Assembly: GCA_008508345.1 (NCBI GenBank)
Contig: QNGE01000142.1
Coordinates: 1-64,000 of the forward strand
Source of the DNA: Paragonimus westermani
Taxonomy: Eukaryota; Platyhelminthes; Trematoda; Plagiorchiida; Troglotrematidae
DNA length: 64,000 nucleotides
Direction of reading: 5' to 3'
The position numbers and the translations under genes were made by a program. The notes under the pieces were generated by a model. The model saw only the letters and a list, made by a program, of their open reading frames with translations, had not been told where the DNA came from and made no database searches. Of the stretch, positions 63,369-64,000 are shown piece by piece. Within the stretch, counting starts at the first letter, position 1. The number at the start of each line of letters is the position of its first letter.

Positions 63369-64000
63369 AGACTTCCCAATGGCCAAATCTACCAACAACT
63401 TAAAGGAACTCCAATGGGTTCGCCCATATCCGGATTCATCGCAGAGGCTGTCATGCAGAGGTTAGAGAACATCGCGCTACCAAAGATCAAACCGAAATTC
63501 TGGGTACGATATGTTGACGATACATTCGTAATCCTCAAACGCTCAATGATTGAGGACACACACAGACTGCTGAACAACGTTTTCAACGATATTAAATTTA
63601 CGATGGAGACGGAAACCGACAATCAACTACCGTTCCTAGATGTACTAATCAACCGCAAACCTGATGGAACACTGGAGACCTCAGTTTATCGGAAAGAAAC
63701 ACACACAGACCAACTCCTTAGTTTCCGCAGCAACCACCCAGTCTGCCACAAGAGAAGCTGCATTCGAACCCTGTTCAAACGAGCTGAAACACACTGCAGC
63801 ACCGCAGAGCTCCGGAGAAAAGAAGAAAACTATCTATACCGAGTATTTTTTCGCAACGGATACCCGCGAAACTTTATCAGACGGAGTCTACTACAAAAAA
63901 ACAGAAAGCTCAACTCCAATGACCCACCAACAAAACGAATTGCACTACCATACATCAAAACCGTATCAGAAATTACCGCCAGACTACTGAGAACACATGG
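63369..64000 (+). CDS. Penelope-like element reverse transcriptase, 5'-truncated, running off the window
   Basis: One plus-strand frame is open from just after a TAG at 63366-63368 to the window end, 210 codons, with no stop. It reads NGQIYQQLKGTPMGSPISGF, which is palm motif B of Penelope-like reverse transcriptases, then FWVRYVDDTFVILKR, the catalytic YVDD of motif C. Next comes QLPFLDVLINR, then SNHPVCHKRSCIRTLFKRAE and NGYPRNFIRRSL, all typical of this family's C-terminal RT and thumb region. The GIY-YIG endonuclease expected after it would lie beyond the window. Motif A, with the first catalytic Asp, and everything before it are missing: the recognisable sequence starts abruptly near 63378. 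The copy is therefore 5'-truncated, or interrupted by an intron or rearrangement, and cannot encode an active enzyme as seen. A Met codon within motif B (63414) is not a true start. Frames at 63664-63990 plus and 63389-63622 minus are shadows. Confidence 0.88.

Noticed and set aside
63389..63990. Open frames at 63664-63990 (plus) and 63389-63622 (minus)
   Set aside because: Shadows of the Penelope-like reverse transcriptase frame, which carries all the family motifs.

Overview
This window is AT-rich eukaryotic DNA. It has no operons, no dense coding and no bacterial signals. Nearly all of it looks intronic or intergenic. It carries short introns with GT..AG ends, degenerate tRNA-derived SINEs, a Penelope-like retroelement and (TA)n microsatellites. 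The reverse transcriptase fragment at the right end resembles the Penelope-like elements that are abundant in flatworms. A parasitic flatworm, perhaps a trematode, is therefore my best guess for the source, but this rests on one element and on general composition.

Layout from left to right. Bases 1-115 hold a tRNA-derived SINE (family A), with a diverged minus-strand relative at about 3985-4072. Between 8.5 and 9.6 kb there is a possible pair of minus-strand exons ending in a stop codon. At 14813-15309 a 248-bp sequence occurs twice, identically, on either side of a single N; this is almost certainly an unmerged contig overlap and not biology. At 16.2-17.0 kb lies the best protein-coding candidate: a minus-strand, 252-codon open frame with one membrane segment, a poly(A) signal just downstream and a 54-nt intron just upstream. 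Further minus-strand candidate exons follow at 20.0-20.3, 22.18-22.26, 22.34-22.53 and 23.1-23.3 kb. Their reading phases are mutually compatible, so they may belong to the same minus-strand transcription unit or to a neighbouring one. A second tRNA-derived SINE family (B) occurs at 27.1, 33.9, about 36.2, 42.9 and 43.3 kb, the last two as an inverted pair. Another family A SINE lies at 46.7 kb. A convincing pair of minus-strand exons, rich in basic residues, lies at 62.4-62.9 kb. From 63369 to the window end there is a plus-strand Penelope-like reverse transcriptase, truncated on its 5' side and running off the window.

In DNA of this composition roughly one codon in fifteen is a stop by chance. 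Open frames of 60-110 codons are therefore expected many times in 64 kb and are not evidence of genes on their own. I kept only those with added support: length, splice sites with matching phase, first-codon-position bias, membrane segments or recognisable protein motifs. I saw no rRNA gene, no intact tRNA gene and no CRISPR array. I did not find a clearly new biological system. The items most worth a second look are the assembly duplication, the SINE-B inverted pair and the minus-strand exon series.
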